DNA from: an uncultured Burkholderiales bacterium
Lineage (GTDB): Bacteria > Pseudomonadota > Gammaproteobacteria > Burkholderiales > Burkholderiaceae_C
Reading direction: 5' to 3'
Assembly: GCA_903932865.1 (NCBI GenBank)
Contig: CAIZHQ010000012.1
Coordinates: 62,001-126,000 of the forward strand
DNA length: 64,000 nucleotides
This document shows positions 25,967 through 35,050 of the stretch, one piece after another. The notes below the pieces were generated by a model. The model was not told the DNA's origin. It ran no database searches and saw nothing but the letters and a program-made list of their open reading frames with translations. Position numbers and translations under genes: made by a program. Numbering within the stretch: position 1 is the stretch's first letter; the number at the start of each line of letters is the position of its first letter.

Positions 25967-27892
25967 TCAGCCATGAAGCCAGCTCTGCAGGACTAGTCCC
26001 ATTGCCAGTGTGTCGAGCTCACAGTACCGCAGCAGACCTCTACGCAAACTTACCCGGACTTCGGGCGGCAGATCTTCGAATTGCAATCTCAGATAGGCGT
26101 TGCTTGCCGCGCCACCTTGATTGATCCTCTCAGCTTCCTCACCCTCGGGTCCGAACTCGGCAACCAATAATTTGTAGGGATCGATGACTACGCCATCAAC
26201 AGACTGCTGCCACCAGGCAACTCCGTTGAAATTCAAACTAGGCACGCCCCCCTCTGCACCATAGATGGGTTGCCCATAGGTGTTACGAAGAAATGCAGAG
26301 CTTTGTAAGACCGCTGGCAATACCTTCTTGATCGAGCAGCTCCCATTCGTGCTTGGATGAAAATAGTGCTTACGTGCAATTTCAGCCAGATCGACCATGG
26401 CTCGCGGACCATCTTTGGTAATGCCGTCAATGAATTCGATCAGTTCGCCCTTGTCCGCAGGCGGTTCAGCCTCGACGTTAAGTTGGTCTTTGATCGCGTT
26501 CAGGATCGAGTTTTCGTGATGGCTCCAGCGCATGATGGTGCCCTGGTCGTGCCGTAAGGCCTCGCGCAAAGCGCGAACGAATGCGTAGTTTGGGAACTCA
26601 CCAAGCGTATCGGAGAGGAACTGTCCTACATGGCGCAGGCGCCCGTCGGCTTCGAGTACATGGTGCGAGAACTGGAATGCGACCTGCTCATAGGGTCGCC
26701 GTCCGGCATGAAATGGCAATGCAACGGAAGCCGTCTCAAAGTCGATCATGTGCAGCGGATATTTCCATTCACGCATCGCACTGTTCAGGCCAGCCCGGTC
26801 AAGGCAATAGCCTTGAGCTCTTGAGTCGGCAGGCAACCCTGCTACCTGTATCCACTGTCGCTCAGCGTTGCTCAATGGGCTGTATTCATGCTCTGTTAGC
26901 TTCAGGTCCTCTTCTGACACTTGGCTGAGCTTGCACACCCCCAGCTGAATCAGTCGGTCTTTGCCCCGAAAATTCCACAGATCCAGAACGGTGCCTTCCG
27001 AAAAATCCAAGTCGTTCCAGCCCTTTGCATCTTTCCAGCATTCATGAAATCCGCTGCGCTGTGTGGCTCCTAGCGGAGCCTTGAATTCGCATGCACTGCA
27101 TTGGCCCCCGATGACGGGCGGCAACTTCTGATCAGCTGCATATTGCTGCGCCCACATGGATGCCAGCGCTTGTAGCATCCCCTCCCCGCCAGGAATCGGG
27201 AGAGGATTGGAAAGAACCTCACCAACCAAGTGGTCAACTGGCACGCATGTGAGAACCGAATCAGCCAGTCCAGTTTGCCTGGCCCGCTCATCCACTTGCA
27301 CTTCAATGTTTCGCTCCTGCCGCTGGATCTTGAACCACTGATTCAGACCCGTGACAGTCGCTTTCTTACTCGTGTCGGGCATGAGCAGGTAGGCACTGAC
27401 TGTAGCCCCTGGAAATGCCAACTGAATCACGAATTTCTGGAATGCCACGTCCTGGACATAGGGCAAGAAATCTCCGGAAATCGGGCTGCGTTTACCGATC
27501 AGGCTTGCGGGGTCACCAGAATATGACTTGGCCTTAACCTCGATGACTTCGATCACCTGGCCGCGTTTGACGAGGACGTCCACACGGACCAGATAACCTT
27601 TATGAACGATCGCTGGCTCGAACAGTGTGACGGTCTCTTGCTTGAGAAATTCAGCAGTCTCAGCAATAGCCTGATCCACCTGTTTGGTGCTGATTTCAAT
27701 CCCATCGGGATATTTGAGCTTAGCCAACTCGCCAACCTGAAAACCACCATCGGCCAACATGGCCAGGAACTCGTTGTCATTCTTGGTGTTGGCGTACTCC
27801 GCTTTGCCTGTGTAGTAAAGCTTGGTCGGGCATTCAAGCGCCAGCTTGAAGCGGGATTTGGTCAGGTAGCGCTGGTTTGGCCCGGTATTCAT
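25967..27892 (-). CDS. DUF2779 protein with Cas4-like nuclease N terminus
   Basis: 641 residues. The start YLTKSRFKLALECPTKLYYTG has the conserved Cys and aromatic pattern of DUF2779/Cas4-type PD-(D/E)XK proteins. VRVDVLVKRGQVIEVIEVKAKSY carries the E-V-K nuclease core. Further Cys residues (VIGGQCSACEFKAPLG; WKDAKGW context) may bind an Fe-S cluster together with the N-terminal Cys. MIDFETASVALPFHAGRRPYEQVAFQFSHH-type sequence (about residues 385-415) begins an RNase H-like/exonuclease-like DUF2779 domain with the D-F-E motif. It could be a DNA nuclease of the island. The hydrolase gene lies 7 bases upstream. Confidence 0.78.
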   Translation of the reverse strand: MNTGPNQRYLTKSRFKLALECPTKLYYTGKAEYANTKNDNEFLAMLADGGFQVGELAKLKYPDGIEISTKQVDQAIAETAEFLKQETVTLFEPAIVHKGYLVRVDVLVKRGQVIEVIEVKAKSYSGDPASLIGKRSPISGDFLPYVQDVAFQKFVIQLAFPGATVSAYLLMPDTSKKATVTGLNQWFKIQRQERNIEVQVDERARQTGLADSVLTCVPVDHLVGEVLSNPLPIPGGEGMLQALASMWAQQYAADQKLPPVIGGQCSACEFKAPLGATQRSGFHECWKDAKGWNDLDFSEGTVLDLWNFRGKDRLIQLGVCKLSQVSEEDLKLTEHEYSPLSNAERQWIQVAGLPADSRAQGYCLDRAGLNSAMREWKYPLHMIDFETASVALPFHAGRRPYEQVAFQFSHHVLEADGRLRHVGQFLSDTLGEFPNYAFVRALREALRHDQGTIMRWSHHENSILNAIKDQLNVEAEPPADKGELIEFIDGITKDGPRAMVDLAEIARKHYFHPSTNGSCSIKKVLPAVLQSSAFLRNTYGQPIYGAEGGVPSLNFNGVAWWQQSVDGVVIDPYKLLVAEFGPEGEEAERINQGGAASNAYLRLQFEDLPPEVRVSLRRGLLRYCELDTLAMGLVLQSWLHG

Positions 27893-27899
27893 CTCGGCC

Positions 27900-28469
27900 T
27901 CAACCCCGGACCAACCATCGATCGAGCAGCGGCCCTACATACTCTTTGCCCAGGTCGTGCCCTCCGCAAGGAACCACAGTGATAGGAATACCCGTCATCT
28001 GGCCAAATACCTGGACATTCGCTGGAATGCTTTGCCAGTCCTCTTCCCCCACATGAATTTCACAGTTGAGCGGTGTCTTGAACTGCCCCGCTTGCGCCAA
28101 CTGTTTGAGCCTATCTGGCCGTGGTGGGGAAAAACTGGTCATTGCCTGTTCGTTGGTAAATTCCCCGACGATGGGCGAAAGCAGCAGGACCCGACCTACA
28201 AAAGCCGGTAGCTGGGCCTGCGCATGCAGGAACAAGTAAGAACCGAAAGAGTTGCAAACCACCTGGGCCTGCTCATGCCAAAAGTGTTCCTGCAGGTCCC
28301 GCATTACGGTCTGAAGCTGCTCGTCAAACGGCAAATTCCGGAAATCTCCCCTTGTCTCACGTCCCGTGACATCAAACCCTCGGTCCATCAACCCTTGGCC
28401 GAGGCCGGTCCCCAATTGCCCCCCATACCCGGGTAGGTAGTAGATGGTTCGAAGAGAGACCGACGGCAT
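27900..28469 (-). CDS. Small alpha/beta hydrolase (YqiA/RBBP9-like)
   Basis: 189 residues. IYYLPGYGGQLG is the oxyanion-hole strand, VVCNSFGSYLFLHA the nucleophile elbow with Ser in N-S-F-G-S, and PCGGHDLGKEY carries the catalytic His; the acidic residue is probably in HVGEEDW. It is a cytoplasmic serine hydrolase of unknown substrate, in the size class of YqiA and RBBP9. A ribosome binding site AAGGA precedes the ATG. It is the first gene of the operon divergent from the WYL regulator, so its expression should answer to the operators at 28625-28715. Confidence 0.75.
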   Translation of the reverse strand: MPSVSLRTIYYLPGYGGQLGTGLGQGLMDRGFDVTGRETRGDFRNLPFDEQLQTVMRDLQEHFWHEQAQVVCNSFGSYLFLHAQAQLPAFVGRVLLLSPIVGEFTNEQAMTSFSPPRPDRLKQLAQAGQFKTPLNCEIHVGEEDWQSIPANVQVFGQMTGIPITVVPCGGHDLGKEYVGPLLDRWLVRG

Positions 28470-28563
28470 TGATTTCCTTAATAAAAGTTAAAAAGACCTG
28501 CAGGAAATCATGGCGGCGCTCCCAATGCGTTGATGCAGCTATTTGCTCATCTTACGAATTCTT

Positions 28564-28570
28564 AAGCGAC
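28564..28570. promoter_or_regulatory. Possible extra WYL operator half-site
   Basis: AAGCGAC, identical to the left arm of both full operators nearby, but followed by TTGCGAGG without a matching right arm. It lies 61 bases to the left of the first full site, on the side of the hydrolase promoter. Confidence 0.35.
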
Positions 28571-28624
28571 TTGCGAGGCCCTCCGAAAGCGCTCCCATGA
28601 CTCTCAACAAGAGGATAACTAGGC

Positions 28625-28645
28625 AAGCGACAAATCATGTCGTTT
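28625..28645. promoter_or_regulatory. Operator-like palindrome 1 in the divergent promoter region
   Basis: AAGCGAC (28625-28631), 7-base spacer, GTCGTTT (28639-28645): an inverted repeat with one mismatch. It shares arms and spacing with palindrome 2, whose centre is 70 bases away (about seven DNA turns). A WYL-family dimer bound here could control both divergent operons. Confidence 0.65.
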
Positions 28646-28694
28646 TTAGAATATTTCTAGTAAACTGAGCTCTGCGATGCACAAGCCCATCCAC

Positions 28695-28715
28695 AAGCGA
28701 CGCAGATTGTCGCTT
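28695..28715. promoter_or_regulatory. Operator-like palindrome 2, just upstream of the WYL gene
   Basis: AAGCGAC (28695-28701), 7-base spacer, GTCGCTT (28709-28715): a perfect inverted repeat. It ends 22 bases before the WYL start codon, so binding would probably repress the regulator's own operon. Confidence 0.7.
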
Positions 28716-28737
28716 GAATGCTTACATTAGAGGGCAA

Positions 28738-29814
28738 ATGAACGATACCCTGATGCGCCAGTGGGCAATGCTGCGTCTGATCCCGAGATTTCCTCGCCGC
28801 ATTGATACCCCCACCATTCACAGCCAGTTGCTTGGCCAGGGGATGGCCGTGTCGCTGCGTACGGTTCAACGTGACTTGAACAACTTAGCCACAACATTTC
28901 CGCTGGACTTTGATGAATCAAAGCCTCAAGGATGGTGCTGGCAAGAAGGCGCTAGCCAGCTCGATATACCCAGCATGGATGCTCACGCAGCACTTACGTT
29001 CAGTTTGGTCGAGCAGTACATGCAGAACATGCTGCCTAGATCCACTTTGAACCAAATGGCTCCCTGGTTCAATGCTGCTGTGGGCGTGGCGAACTCACAG
29101 GCTTCTTCCGTCAGCAAATGGCGCGACAAGCTTCGTGTGATACCACACACCCTTAATAAGGTACCTGCTCCGATTGATCCCGAGATTCAGGCAACCATTT
29201 ACAACGGTTTGCTCAATGAGACGCAAATCCAGGTGACTTATAGAGCTATCACCTCCGGCGTTGAAGCTAAGACCTACCCAGTTCATCCTCTGGGGTTAGT
29301 CGTAATGGAGCAAGTTGTCTATTTGGTGTGCACCGTCAAGGAATACCAAGACGCAAGGTTCTTAGCCCTGCACAGAATTGACAATGCTGATTTGCTCGAT
29401 CAGCCAGTTGTTCGGCCGATTGCTTTTGACATTGACGAGTTCATCTTGCGCGAGTTCGGCATACGCCTAGGCAAAGAACCCTTCAGCCTGGTTATCCGCG
29501 TACGTGGGGTACTGACAAAATATCTAGCCGAAACTCCGGTTTCTACCAGTCAACTCATGACTCCGATTGATGATGAATGGACGAGAATTGAAGTGGTCAT
29601 TCAGGACACCGTTCAGTTACGGACTTGGATTCGTTCGCTTGGCCCTGACGCGATCATCGAACAACCCAAATTTCTTCAAGAAGCGTTTCAGCAGGAGTAT
29701 GAATCATTGCTATCACAATACAACAATATCAATGCTTTCCTAAGTCCTGGAGAACAACCATCGAACTCGCCCGTCAACAGCTTGTTTTCCTCTATGCCGA
29801 GTAAGCGTCAATGA
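28738..29814 (+). CDS. WYL-domain transcriptional regulator of the defence locus
   Basis: 358 residues from the ATG at 28738, which has AGGG upstream; an earlier TTG start would lie inside the operator. An N-terminal winged helix-turn-helix (SQLLGQGMAVSLRTVQRDLNNLA) is followed by a WYL domain at about 140-235 (IQVTYRAITSGVEAKTYPVHPLGLV; RFLALHRIDNA) and a C-terminal extension. This is the layout of BrxR/CapW repressors, which guard BREX, CBASS and other defence genes and release DNA on ligand binding. It overlaps the helicase gene by ATGA, so it probably controls its own operon as well as the divergent one. Confidence 0.88.
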   Translation: MNDTLMRQWAMLRLIPRFPRRIDTPTIHSQLLGQGMAVSLRTVQRDLNNLATTFPLDFDESKPQGWCWQEGASQLDIPSMDAHAALTFSLVEQYMQNMLPRSTLNQMAPWFNAAVGVANSQASSVSKWRDKLRVIPHTLNKVPAPIDPEIQATIYNGLLNETQIQVTYRAITSGVEAKTYPVHPLGLVVMEQVVYLVCTVKEYQDARFLALHRIDNADLLDQPVVRPIAFDIDEFILREFGIRLGKEPFSLVIRVRGVLTKYLAETPVSTSQLMTPIDDEWTRIEVVIQDTVQLRTWIRSLGPDAIIEQPKFLQEAFQQEYESLLSQYNNINAFLSPGEQPSNSPVNSLFSSMPSKRQ

Positions 29815-31421
29815 AATTCGAAGATCTCTTGTCAAGGGCGGACACTGCGCTCTCCAATTTGATGCCCGAAGGAACACTCAGCATTGTTACGGCCATCGAC
29901 TCCAAACTCGCCTATCCGAAGAATTTAATCAAAGTTCTGCTTAAGCTAAGGCCTGCAGACGTACTGCTTGATGATGCAGCAACAAGAAATCAGCTGCTGC
30001 TGATGCTCTCTCCCAAAGAAGCCAAAGACCTGGCGACTGTTTTGAATTGGGACCAGAAAGGTGATGTCTATGCTTTTTTGGAGAAAAACAAATTCAAACG
30101 CGCACCAGATAGAGAAGCGCTTTTCGGTTTCTTCAATATCGAAATACCTGACACGGAGGTTAAGGAACTGACTCCATCGGTTGTCGATGTTTCGCCAGTT
30201 TTTGCACTCTTTCCCCATCAAGCTAGAGCACTCAGAAAAGTAGAGAGCTACCTAGCTCAAGAGCCTAGGCGAGCACTGCTGCACATGCCTACAGGATCGG
30301 GGAAAACGCGAACGGCCATGAATGTGGTGGCCAACTATCTGCGAGAAAGAGACAAAGGTGTTGTTGTTTGGCTTGCCCACTCAGAAGAGCTATGCGAACA
30401 AGCTTGGGATGAATTCAGAAAAGCTTGGGGTGCGCTGGGTATCCGCAATGTGCCCCTTATTCGATATTGGGGCCCTTATGAGGAAGACCTTCGCAATGTT
30501 CAAGACGGAGTGATCATTGCGGGTCTGAAGAAAGCCTACTCCCGACTGCTCAATGACGATGGGCAATTCAGGGCGCTTAGTACAAGGGATCCTCTAGTGG
30601 TGATGGATGAAGCTCACCAAGCGATTGCCCCCACCTACCAGTTAATCATTGATCAATTGTTACGCCCTATGTCTTCAGCGCAGTTGCTGGGGCTGTCTGC
30701 AACACCAGGACGCACTTGGAACGAGCCTGATGCTGACCGCAAACTCTCGGAGTTCTTTGCAACGCGCAAAGTGACGCTCAAGGTTGATGGCTACGACAAT
30801 CCAGTATCGTATTTGATCAACCAGGGATATCTTGCAGAGCCGAAGTTCACGCAAATTGAGATCGCGGCCAATGTTGCCTTGACGTCCGAAGAGCAAGATC
30901 GGATTCGGGAAACTTTCGAACTCCCATCATCTGTTCTCGATAGATTAGGTGACAACGACCAGCGCAACTTGTTGATTGTTCACCACGCTGAACAACTACT
31001 AAAGCGACACAGTCGTGTCATCTTGTTTGCCGCATCTGTACGCCAAAGTGATTTGCTGGCGGCGGTTTTGTCCGCTAGAGGCCATTGGGCAGCAAGCATT
31101 ACTTCAAAGTCCCCGAACGGACGAGCAGAGTCTATTGCCGCTTTTAAAGATGATGAAGATCGGCCAAAAATTCTTTGCAACTTTGGCGTCTTAACGACTG
31201 GTTTTGATGCGCCGCGAACCAGCGCAGCTCTCATTGCTCGACCGACTCTTTCATTGGTGCTTTACAGCCAGATGGTTGGGCGTGCCATGCGAGGCAAAGT
31301 TGCAGGTGGAAATGAAACGTGCGAGATCTTGACGGTGGTTGATACAACACTGCCAGGTTTTGATTCTGTTGTTGATGCGTTCTCTAATTGGGAAGATGTT
31401 TGGAGTGATAAAGATGAGTAA
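29811..31421 (+). CDS. SF2 DEAH helicase (SspF/G/H-type effector module)
   Basis: 536 residues. After about 140 residues of unassigned N-terminal domain come helicase motif Q/I (LFPHQARALRKV; HMPTGSGKTRTA near 158-166), motif II VVMDEAHQAIAP near 265, motif III LLGLSATPGRTW, motif V ILCNFGVLTTGFDAP and motif VI YSQMVGRAMRG. It should translocate on or remodel DNA using ATP. It is the first of three effector-type genes (helicase, GHKL ATPase, PLD-like nuclease) facing the sspBCD genes. The published sspBCD-sspFGH cassettes have three effector genes; which letter belongs to this one I cannot state with certainty. Confidence 0.85.
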   Translation: MKFEDLLSRADTALSNLMPEGTLSIVTAIDSKLAYPKNLIKVLLKLRPADVLLDDAATRNQLLLMLSPKEAKDLATVLNWDQKGDVYAFLEKNKFKRAPDREALFGFFNIEIPDTEVKELTPSVVDVSPVFALFPHQARALRKVESYLAQEPRRALLHMPTGSGKTRTAMNVVANYLRERDKGVVVWLAHSEELCEQAWDEFRKAWGALGIRNVPLIRYWGPYEEDLRNVQDGVIIAGLKKAYSRLLNDDGQFRALSTRDPLVVMDEAHQAIAPTYQLIIDQLLRPMSSAQLLGLSATPGRTWNEPDADRKLSEFFATRKVTLKVDGYDNPVSYLINQGYLAEPKFTQIEIAANVALTSEEQDRIRETFELPSSVLDRLGDNDQRNLLIVHHAEQLLKRHSRVILFAASVRQSDLLAAVLSARGHWAASITSKSPNGRAESIAAFKDDEDRPKILCNFGVLTTGFDAPRTSAALIARPTLSLVLYSQMVGRAMRGKVAGGNETCEILTVVDTTLPGFDSVVDAFSNWEDVWSDKDE

Positions 31422-33225
31422 GGTTGAAATTGTCCCAGCTCGTTTGGCTGTTAAGGCCATGCGGGACAACGGTTATAAAAATGCGGCTTACGCGATTGCC
31501 GAATTAATGGACAACTCTATTCAGGCTGGTGCAAACCGTGTCGAATTGTTGTGCATCCAGAAGACTGATTTTGTGGAGCAGCGTTCGCGTCAGCGTATTG
31601 ATCGAATCGCAGTGCTGGATAACGGCCGAGGCATGAATAAAGAGGTCCTGAGAATGGCCCTTCAATTCGGCAACGGAACAAACTTAGAAATCGCAAGTCA
31701 GACACACATGGGTAAGTTTGGCATGGGTTTACCAGCATCATCTGTTTCTCAGGCCAGGCGTGTGGATGTTTGGTCTTGGCAGAAGGGATTGGCATCAGCG
31801 ATGCACACCTACCTGGACATACAGGAAATTGAGCGTGGAACTTTAGACGAGATTCCTGAGCCAGTTCCTACGGAGATTCCAAAAGAATGGCTGGGCTGGA
31901 GTAAGGAGTTTGGTGACTCTGGCACTTTGGTGGTTTGGTCCCAAATTGATCGCTGCATTTGGCGAACTGGCCGAGCAATTATTGAAAATTCTGAGCAGCT
32001 CATCGGTCGGATGTATCGGAAATTTTTGGAAGACGACAACGTCAAAATTCGTCTTGCTTGTATTGAGAGCGAAAGCCTCACATATTCAATCGATGAGTAT
32101 GCTCGTCCTAATGATCCCTTGTATTTGATGGTTGGTACATCCACGCCTGCTCCATACGATGAGCAAGCCATGTTTGAGCCCTATCCAGATGCCAGCTCAT
32201 ATGAGACAAAACTGCCCATCAAGCTGGGCGATCAAACTCATTATGTGTATGTGCGTTGCAGCATGGCAAAGAAATCTGCTCGTGAAGGTGGAACAGCAGG
32301 CAACCGCGACTATGGTCGGCATGCGGCAAAGAACGTCGGCGTTTCAGTAGTTCGTGCAGGGCGCGAGTTGGAGCTAGATCCATCGTGGGCTTCGACCACG
32401 GATGCTCGAAATCGCTGGTGGGGTGTGGAGGTTGAATTTCCTCCTGCGCTTGATGAAGTATTTGGCGTAACCAATAACAAACAAAGTGCTCGCAATTTTG
32501 CCGAAGTCGCGAATTTGAGCTACGACGACCTGCTGACAGAGGGAAAAACTATCTCTGCTCTCAAGGACGAGATGATCAAAGATGGCGACCCCCACGCCTA
32601 CTTGCTTGAAATTGCCGACTTCGTCAGAAAGCAAATCAAACGCATGTTTGATCTCGTTGATCAACAGCTCAAGAATCAAAGAAGTCGCGAAGCAAGACAC
32701 GACACCACAGCGCATGATGCGGAGAAAGAGGCGACAGAAAAAACTCGCGAACGACAAGCGGCAGGCAAGCGTGGGGAAAGTGATGAAGGCGAGAGTAAGC
32801 CTATTGAAGAGCGCAAGAGTGATATTGCCTCAAGCCTTACAGAGCAAGGTTTGAGCGAAGACGATGCAAAAGAGATTGCAGAATCAGCAGTCAACGACTC
32901 CTTAAAGTATGTGTTTGCTGAAGCAAGTATTGACAGTCCTGCGTTCTTCTCGGTTCAGCCGCGCGGCGGCGCATTGATCATTACATTGAACACCCGCCAT
33001 CCTGCTTATTCGCGACTCGTAGATGTCCTTGAGCGGGACAAGAAAGATCAAAGCACTCAAAGCCTTGAGGAACGCCTAAACAATGCGCTCAACGGACTGA
33101 AGCTTTTGCTGATGGCATGGGCACGCTATGAAGATGAACAAGACTCTGTTCGGCGCGAAGATGCTCAAGACGCTCGTGTGGACTGGGGACGCATTGCTCG
33201 GCGCTTCTTGGATCGCAGCGAATAA
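31414..33225 (+). CDS. GHKL (MORC/Hsp90-like) ATPase of the effector module
   Basis: 603 residues from the ATG at 31414, which overlaps the helicase end by 8 bases; an upstream in-frame start would lie deep inside the helicase gene. The Bergerat ATP fold is clear: N box AIAELMDNSIQAG (about 29-41), G1 VLDNGRGMN (about 66), G2 GKFGMGLPASSVSQ (about 100). A long charged coiled-coil stretch lies at about 410-500. MORC-like ATPases close around DNA as clamps, so this subunit may gate loading of the nuclease on unmodified DNA. That mechanism is inference from the fold and neighbours. Confidence 0.83.
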   Translation: MSKVEIVPARLAVKAMRDNGYKNAAYAIAELMDNSIQAGANRVELLCIQKTDFVEQRSRQRIDRIAVLDNGRGMNKEVLRMALQFGNGTNLEIASQTHMGKFGMGLPASSVSQARRVDVWSWQKGLASAMHTYLDIQEIERGTLDEIPEPVPTEIPKEWLGWSKEFGDSGTLVVWSQIDRCIWRTGRAIIENSEQLIGRMYRKFLEDDNVKIRLACIESESLTYSIDEYARPNDPLYLMVGTSTPAPYDEQAMFEPYPDASSYETKLPIKLGDQTHYVYVRCSMAKKSAREGGTAGNRDYGRHAAKNVGVSVVRAGRELELDPSWASTTDARNRWWGVEVEFPPALDEVFGVTNNKQSARNFAEVANLSYDDLLTEGKTISALKDEMIKDGDPHAYLLEIADFVRKQIKRMFDLVDQQLKNQRSREARHDTTAHDAEKEATEKTRERQAAGKRGESDEGESKPIEERKSDIASSLTEQGLSEDDAKEIAESAVNDSLKYVFAEASIDSPAFFSVQPRGGALIITLNTRHPAYSRLVDVLERDKKDQSTQSLEERLNNALNGLKLLLMAWARYEDEQDSVRREDAQDARVDWGRIARRFLDRSE

Positions 33226-33231
33226 TCAAAC

Positions 33232-34206
33232 ATGAGTCGATACTCTGAAGGTGAACAGTCATCAGCTTTTCCGTTTTCTGGTCAACTGATCGATGGAAAA
33301 ACTGCGGCAAGGTGGCTTCTGGCCAAAGTAGGTCCCGCTCCTGCTGGAGTCTCTCTTTGCTCTGCATTTTTGAGATCAGAAGCACTACGGACTCTCTACC
33401 CTTCAGAGAACTCAACCCATGGCGGTCGCATACTTGCGCGGTGGAGATTGGGTGACTTGTTAAGCGGCGCATCAGACTTGAATGCATACCCACTAGCTAA
33501 GCAGTTAGGGCTTGCTTTTTATATCCGCCAAGATTTCCACGGGAAAGTTTTCTCTGTACCCGGAAGCGGAGTCATTGTCGGAAGTGCAAATGCAACGCTT
33601 TCTGGATTTGGCCTGAAAGAATCAGCCAATTCAGAGGTATGCACTCTAGTGCCTGATTCTAAAAAAAACCAAGCGCTCCTGGACGAAATTTTTGATGGTG
33701 CAATCGAAATGACAGATGCTCTCTTTCAAGAGATTTCATCTGTAGTTAGATCGGCGGTCATGAACACAACAGAAGAACTTGAGTGGCCAAGCGAGTTGCT
33801 TGATAGGCTGCAGAACCTGGAATTTTCCGGTCGGCTTCTACTCTCAGAGTGTTTTGCCTCTACGCCTGTATTTGATGAAGGCGGTGCACTCTCAAGCTTG
33901 GATGAGCGCGACTTGCACTTGTTAGGTCTTGTCGGCGTTGATCTGAATTCCGATACGCTAAGACGTGCCTTTAAAACAACTCGAATTTTCCGTTGGCTTG
34001 TGCACGCGCTCAAATCTTCTGGCGGGGAGCTTTACTTCGGATCTTTGACTGAGTCTTTGCACAGAACTCTATTAGATGACCCAGTTGTTTACCGTCGAGA
34101 TGTGAAGATCGTTTTGCAAACACTTCTTCAGTGGTGTCAATTATTGGGAGGCGCTGGGGTGCTTATAGATCGCCCCAACCATTCCCAGCGCGTTCGACTT
34201 AGTTAA
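33232..34206 (+). CDS. Phospholipase D-like nuclease of the effector module
   Basis: 324 residues. FHGKVFSVPGSGVIVGSANAT (here split as HGKVF near 103 and GSANAT near 115) is the H-x-K...G-S-x-N signature of PLD-superfamily nucleases, present once, so the enzyme probably works as a dimer. The N terminus (SLCSAFLRSEALRTL) and the C-terminal half, possibly winged-helix, have no clear signature. It begins 6 bases after the GHKL gene and is convergent with sspD, their stops one base apart. It is the likely DNA-cutting subunit for DNA lacking phosphorothioates. Confidence 0.8.
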   Translation: MSRYSEGEQSSAFPFSGQLIDGKTAARWLLAKVGPAPAGVSLCSAFLRSEALRTLYPSENSTHGGRILARWRLGDLLSGASDLNAYPLAKQLGLAFYIRQDFHGKVFSVPGSGVIVGSANATLSGFGLKESANSEVCTLVPDSKKNQALLDEIFDGAIEMTDALFQEISSVVRSAVMNTTEELEWPSELLDRLQNLEFSGRLLLSECFASTPVFDEGGALSSLDERDLHLLGLVGVDLNSDTLRRAFKTTRIFRWLVHALKSSGGELYFGSLTESLHRTLLDDPVVYRRDVKIVLQTLLQWCQLLGGAGVLIDRPNHSQRVRLS

Positions 34207-34207
34207 T

Positions 34208-35050
34208 TTATTTGTGACAAACGAGGCAGGCCCCTCCACCTTCGTCGTCAAGATACAGGTCATCAAGGTCAAGGTTCTCTGAAGAGCATACCCTCAACGG
34301 GTTTATGCGCCGGTTTGCAAGCTCACGCTGCTTTCTTGCTTCGAAGTCTCGCTTAATTTGATCCATTCTTTCGGGTTTTTCCAACTCGGCTAGCGGTTCA
34401 TTTTGCGACCAAGTGAATCGAGTCCCGTTATCGATGGCCGTTTTTTCCATGTTTTTGGCGTTTTCAAAAGCCTCTGGGTGACGCTCCTTAAGGCGAACCC
34501 ATTCGATCTTCTGCTGGAAAAAACAAAAAGTACAACCACTGCGTGATCGCCAATCGTAGTACTTGGGAAGGCCGATACCTGAGGCTTCCAGAATGTCCAA
34601 AACATCCTCTTTGTTCAGTCCGTTTTCGCGGAATGGAAGCTTCACCTTTAAGTTCTTGTGGTGAGACTGCATTCCATCACGATGCTCTTCATCCGCTCTG
34701 ATAGCGACGTAAGAAACTACTTCATCACCCTTGTTGAGCCATTCATTAACCCATGCCTTGAAGGGCTGGAGTTTAAGTTTGATAGTGCACCAGCGCGTTT
34801 GTGGCGATGGAAGAAAATTGCCATTGTGGCGTAGCCAAAATTTGAAATCGCGATCTGGATTGAGATAGTTGATTTTTCGACCAAGCAACCCTTCCAGCTT
34901 TCCAAGAAACTCGTACACCTCCGGTAGTTCTTCTCCCGTGTCAGTGAAGAAGTACTGAATGTCCAGCTCTGGAAAATTTTCGCGCATATAGATTGCGAGA
35001 GCAGCACTATCTTTGCCGCCAGAAAGACCAAGTACATGGTGTGTTGTCAT
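34208..35050 (-). CDS. sspD: SspD-like ATP pyrophosphatase / PAPS-reductase family protein
   Basis: 280 residues. The PP-loop SGGKDS (10-15) activates a substrate by adenylation. Cys residues in RWCTIKLKLQPFK, SGCTFCFFQQK, RVCSSEN and ACLVCHK suggest an Fe-S cluster, as in DndC and SspD. In phosphorothioation this protein helps place sulfur into the DNA backbone. The start overlaps the sspC stop by ATGA (35047-35050). DndC is the main alternative, but DUF4007 and the large ATPase beside it point to the Ssp system. Confidence 0.87.
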   Translation of the reverse strand: MTTHHVLGLSGGKDSAALAIYMRENFPELDIQYFFTDTGEELPEVYEFLGKLEGLLGRKINYLNPDRDFKFWLRHNGNFLPSPQTRWCTIKLKLQPFKAWVNEWLNKGDEVVSYVAIRADEEHRDGMQSHHKNLKVKLPFRENGLNKEDVLDILEASGIGLPKYYDWRSRSGCTFCFFQQKIEWVRLKERHPEAFENAKNMEKTAIDNGTRFTWSQNEPLAELEKPERMDQIKRDFEARKQRELANRRINPLRVCSSENLDLDDLYLDDEGGGACLVCHK

